Origin: Lepiota brunneoincarnata | Taxonomy: Eukaryota > Basidiomycota > Agaricomycetes > Agaricales > Agaricaceae | Direction: 5' to 3' | Assembly: GCA_023014365.1 (NCBI GenBank) | Contig: JAEBUN010000044.1 | Coordinates: 264,575-328,574, forward strand | DNA length: 64,000 bases | In this document: positions 63,321-64,000 of the stretch, piece by piece | Layout: every line of letters begins with the position of its first letter | Position numbering within the stretch: position 1 is the first letter of the stretch | Made by a program: the position numbers and the translations under genes | Notes under the pieces: model-generated | Told to the model about the DNA's origin: nothing | What the model saw: only the letters and a program-made list of their open reading frames with translations | Databases searched by the model: none

Positions 63321-64000
63321 CGTTCTATACAACGAGCTCTAGTGGTCTGATCTTTGATCTTAACTTCCTACGCGCATGCCTCCTAGGTCTACTCGCTCTT
63401 CTCAGGGAGCGGGGGCTCCTCTGCTGGCGGATCCTTCGTCGCGCGCTCCTTTCCCTCTTACCACCATCATCCCCCTCTTATATTATTTTCTACTCCTAAT
63501 CTACAGGCAGCCATCCCGTTCTTAGTGGGTTGTCTACACTATTCCACCTCTCTTCACCCTTCTGGAGCGTCCCGGGGCTGTCTGGGGTTGTTGGGGAGTT
63601 GGGTGCGCCCTTGGCAAAGGTGCTTAATGGCTGGGTATGCTGGCCGCCTGATGAGCTGGCGATTCTGGGCAGTCTCTGCTGGGGTCAGTGGATCCCTGGC
63701 TGGCTGAAATGGGTTAGGAGTCCCCCTGGGCACGTCCTGGGTGGGTTTGCAGTGGGACAACCGCGCTCCTCGCCAAGCTCTCGCGAAACCTGTAGCGAGT
63801 GCGCTTCCCCCAAATACCCCCTCGTGAGTAGGGAGTCTCCCGCTTGAAAACAAGGGCACGCCCGCAAGGGACCGAGAGGATAGGGGACGGTAAGAGGGGG
63901 CATAGCCATGAAAACAAGCCAACCGAGAGGACAGGCCACCCCCCTCCTGCATTCCAAGCGAGTAAAGCTCAGCCGGGTGCAGGACGTTAGTAGGGATCAC
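63321..64000. other. Probable 5' leader of the minus-strand LINE, no independent gene
   Basis: Upstream (in minus orientation) of ORF1. Open frames exist on both strands (63554-64000 minus, 63293-63847 plus) with no recognised family. By position it is likely the LINE 5' UTR, but I cannot see its boundary within the window. Confidence 0.4.

Overview
This window is nuclear DNA from a filamentous basidiomycete. Genes are cut by many short (about 45-65 nt) GT-AG introns and a few GC-AG introns, and some exons are only 5-17 nt long. The gene families are Agaricomycete-typical: a copper LPMO (AA9), a DUF6534-like seven-helix membrane protein, fungal NB-ARC/TPR and NACHT relics, and a chromodomain Ty3/gypsy element. 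The NLR and NACHT relics resemble those I know from Ceratobasidiaceae (Rhizoctonia-like fungi). That placement is inference, not proof.

Layout. 1-5.9 kb holds one intronless conserved basidiomycete gene (2249-2905) and long non-coding flanks. 5.9-14.7 kb is a decayed repeat domain: two copies of one repeat (I) and three of another (A, B, C), with A and B in tandem. 15.3-36.5 kb is the gene-rich core: cytosolic-type malate dehydrogenase; an unrecognised membrane protein; a full-length ABCC (MRP-type) transporter; an unrecognised secreted-type protein on the minus strand; an AA9 LPMO; the DUF6534-like protein (24 exons for about 320 aa); and SRP9, divergent from a mitochondrial 2-oxodicarboxylate-type carrier across a 199-bp promoter. 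36.5-47.6 kb is relic territory: a broken NB-ARC/TPR gene with a TIR element inside it and a ferredoxin-reductase-like fragment abutting it, a NACHT fragment, and a 597-bp foldback element. 47.6-55.8 kb is a chromovirus-type LTR retrotransposon with 698-bp LTRs, a self-priming signature, and a two-frame overlapping third coding region that runs into the 3' LTR. 55.8-64 kb is a nest of LINE copies in both orientations, two ending in poly(A).

Most of the spliced genes (malate dehydrogenase, LPMO, DUF6534-like, carrier, SRP9, ABC transporter) are not visible as single open frames. I assembled them by hand from family motifs, splice sites and intron phase. Several otherwise intact genes carry exactly one or two 1-nt indels, usually in short homopolymers. 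Because SRP9 is among them, consensus errors in the assembly are the likeliest cause. The NB-ARC gene is different: it also has an in-frame stop and an insertion, so it is a genuine pseudogene.

The core genes look like ordinary housekeeping, transport and plant-cell-wall-attack functions, with no evident biosynthetic cluster. The more unusual material is the micro-exon architecture, the chromovirus third coding region and self-primer, and the nested transposons.
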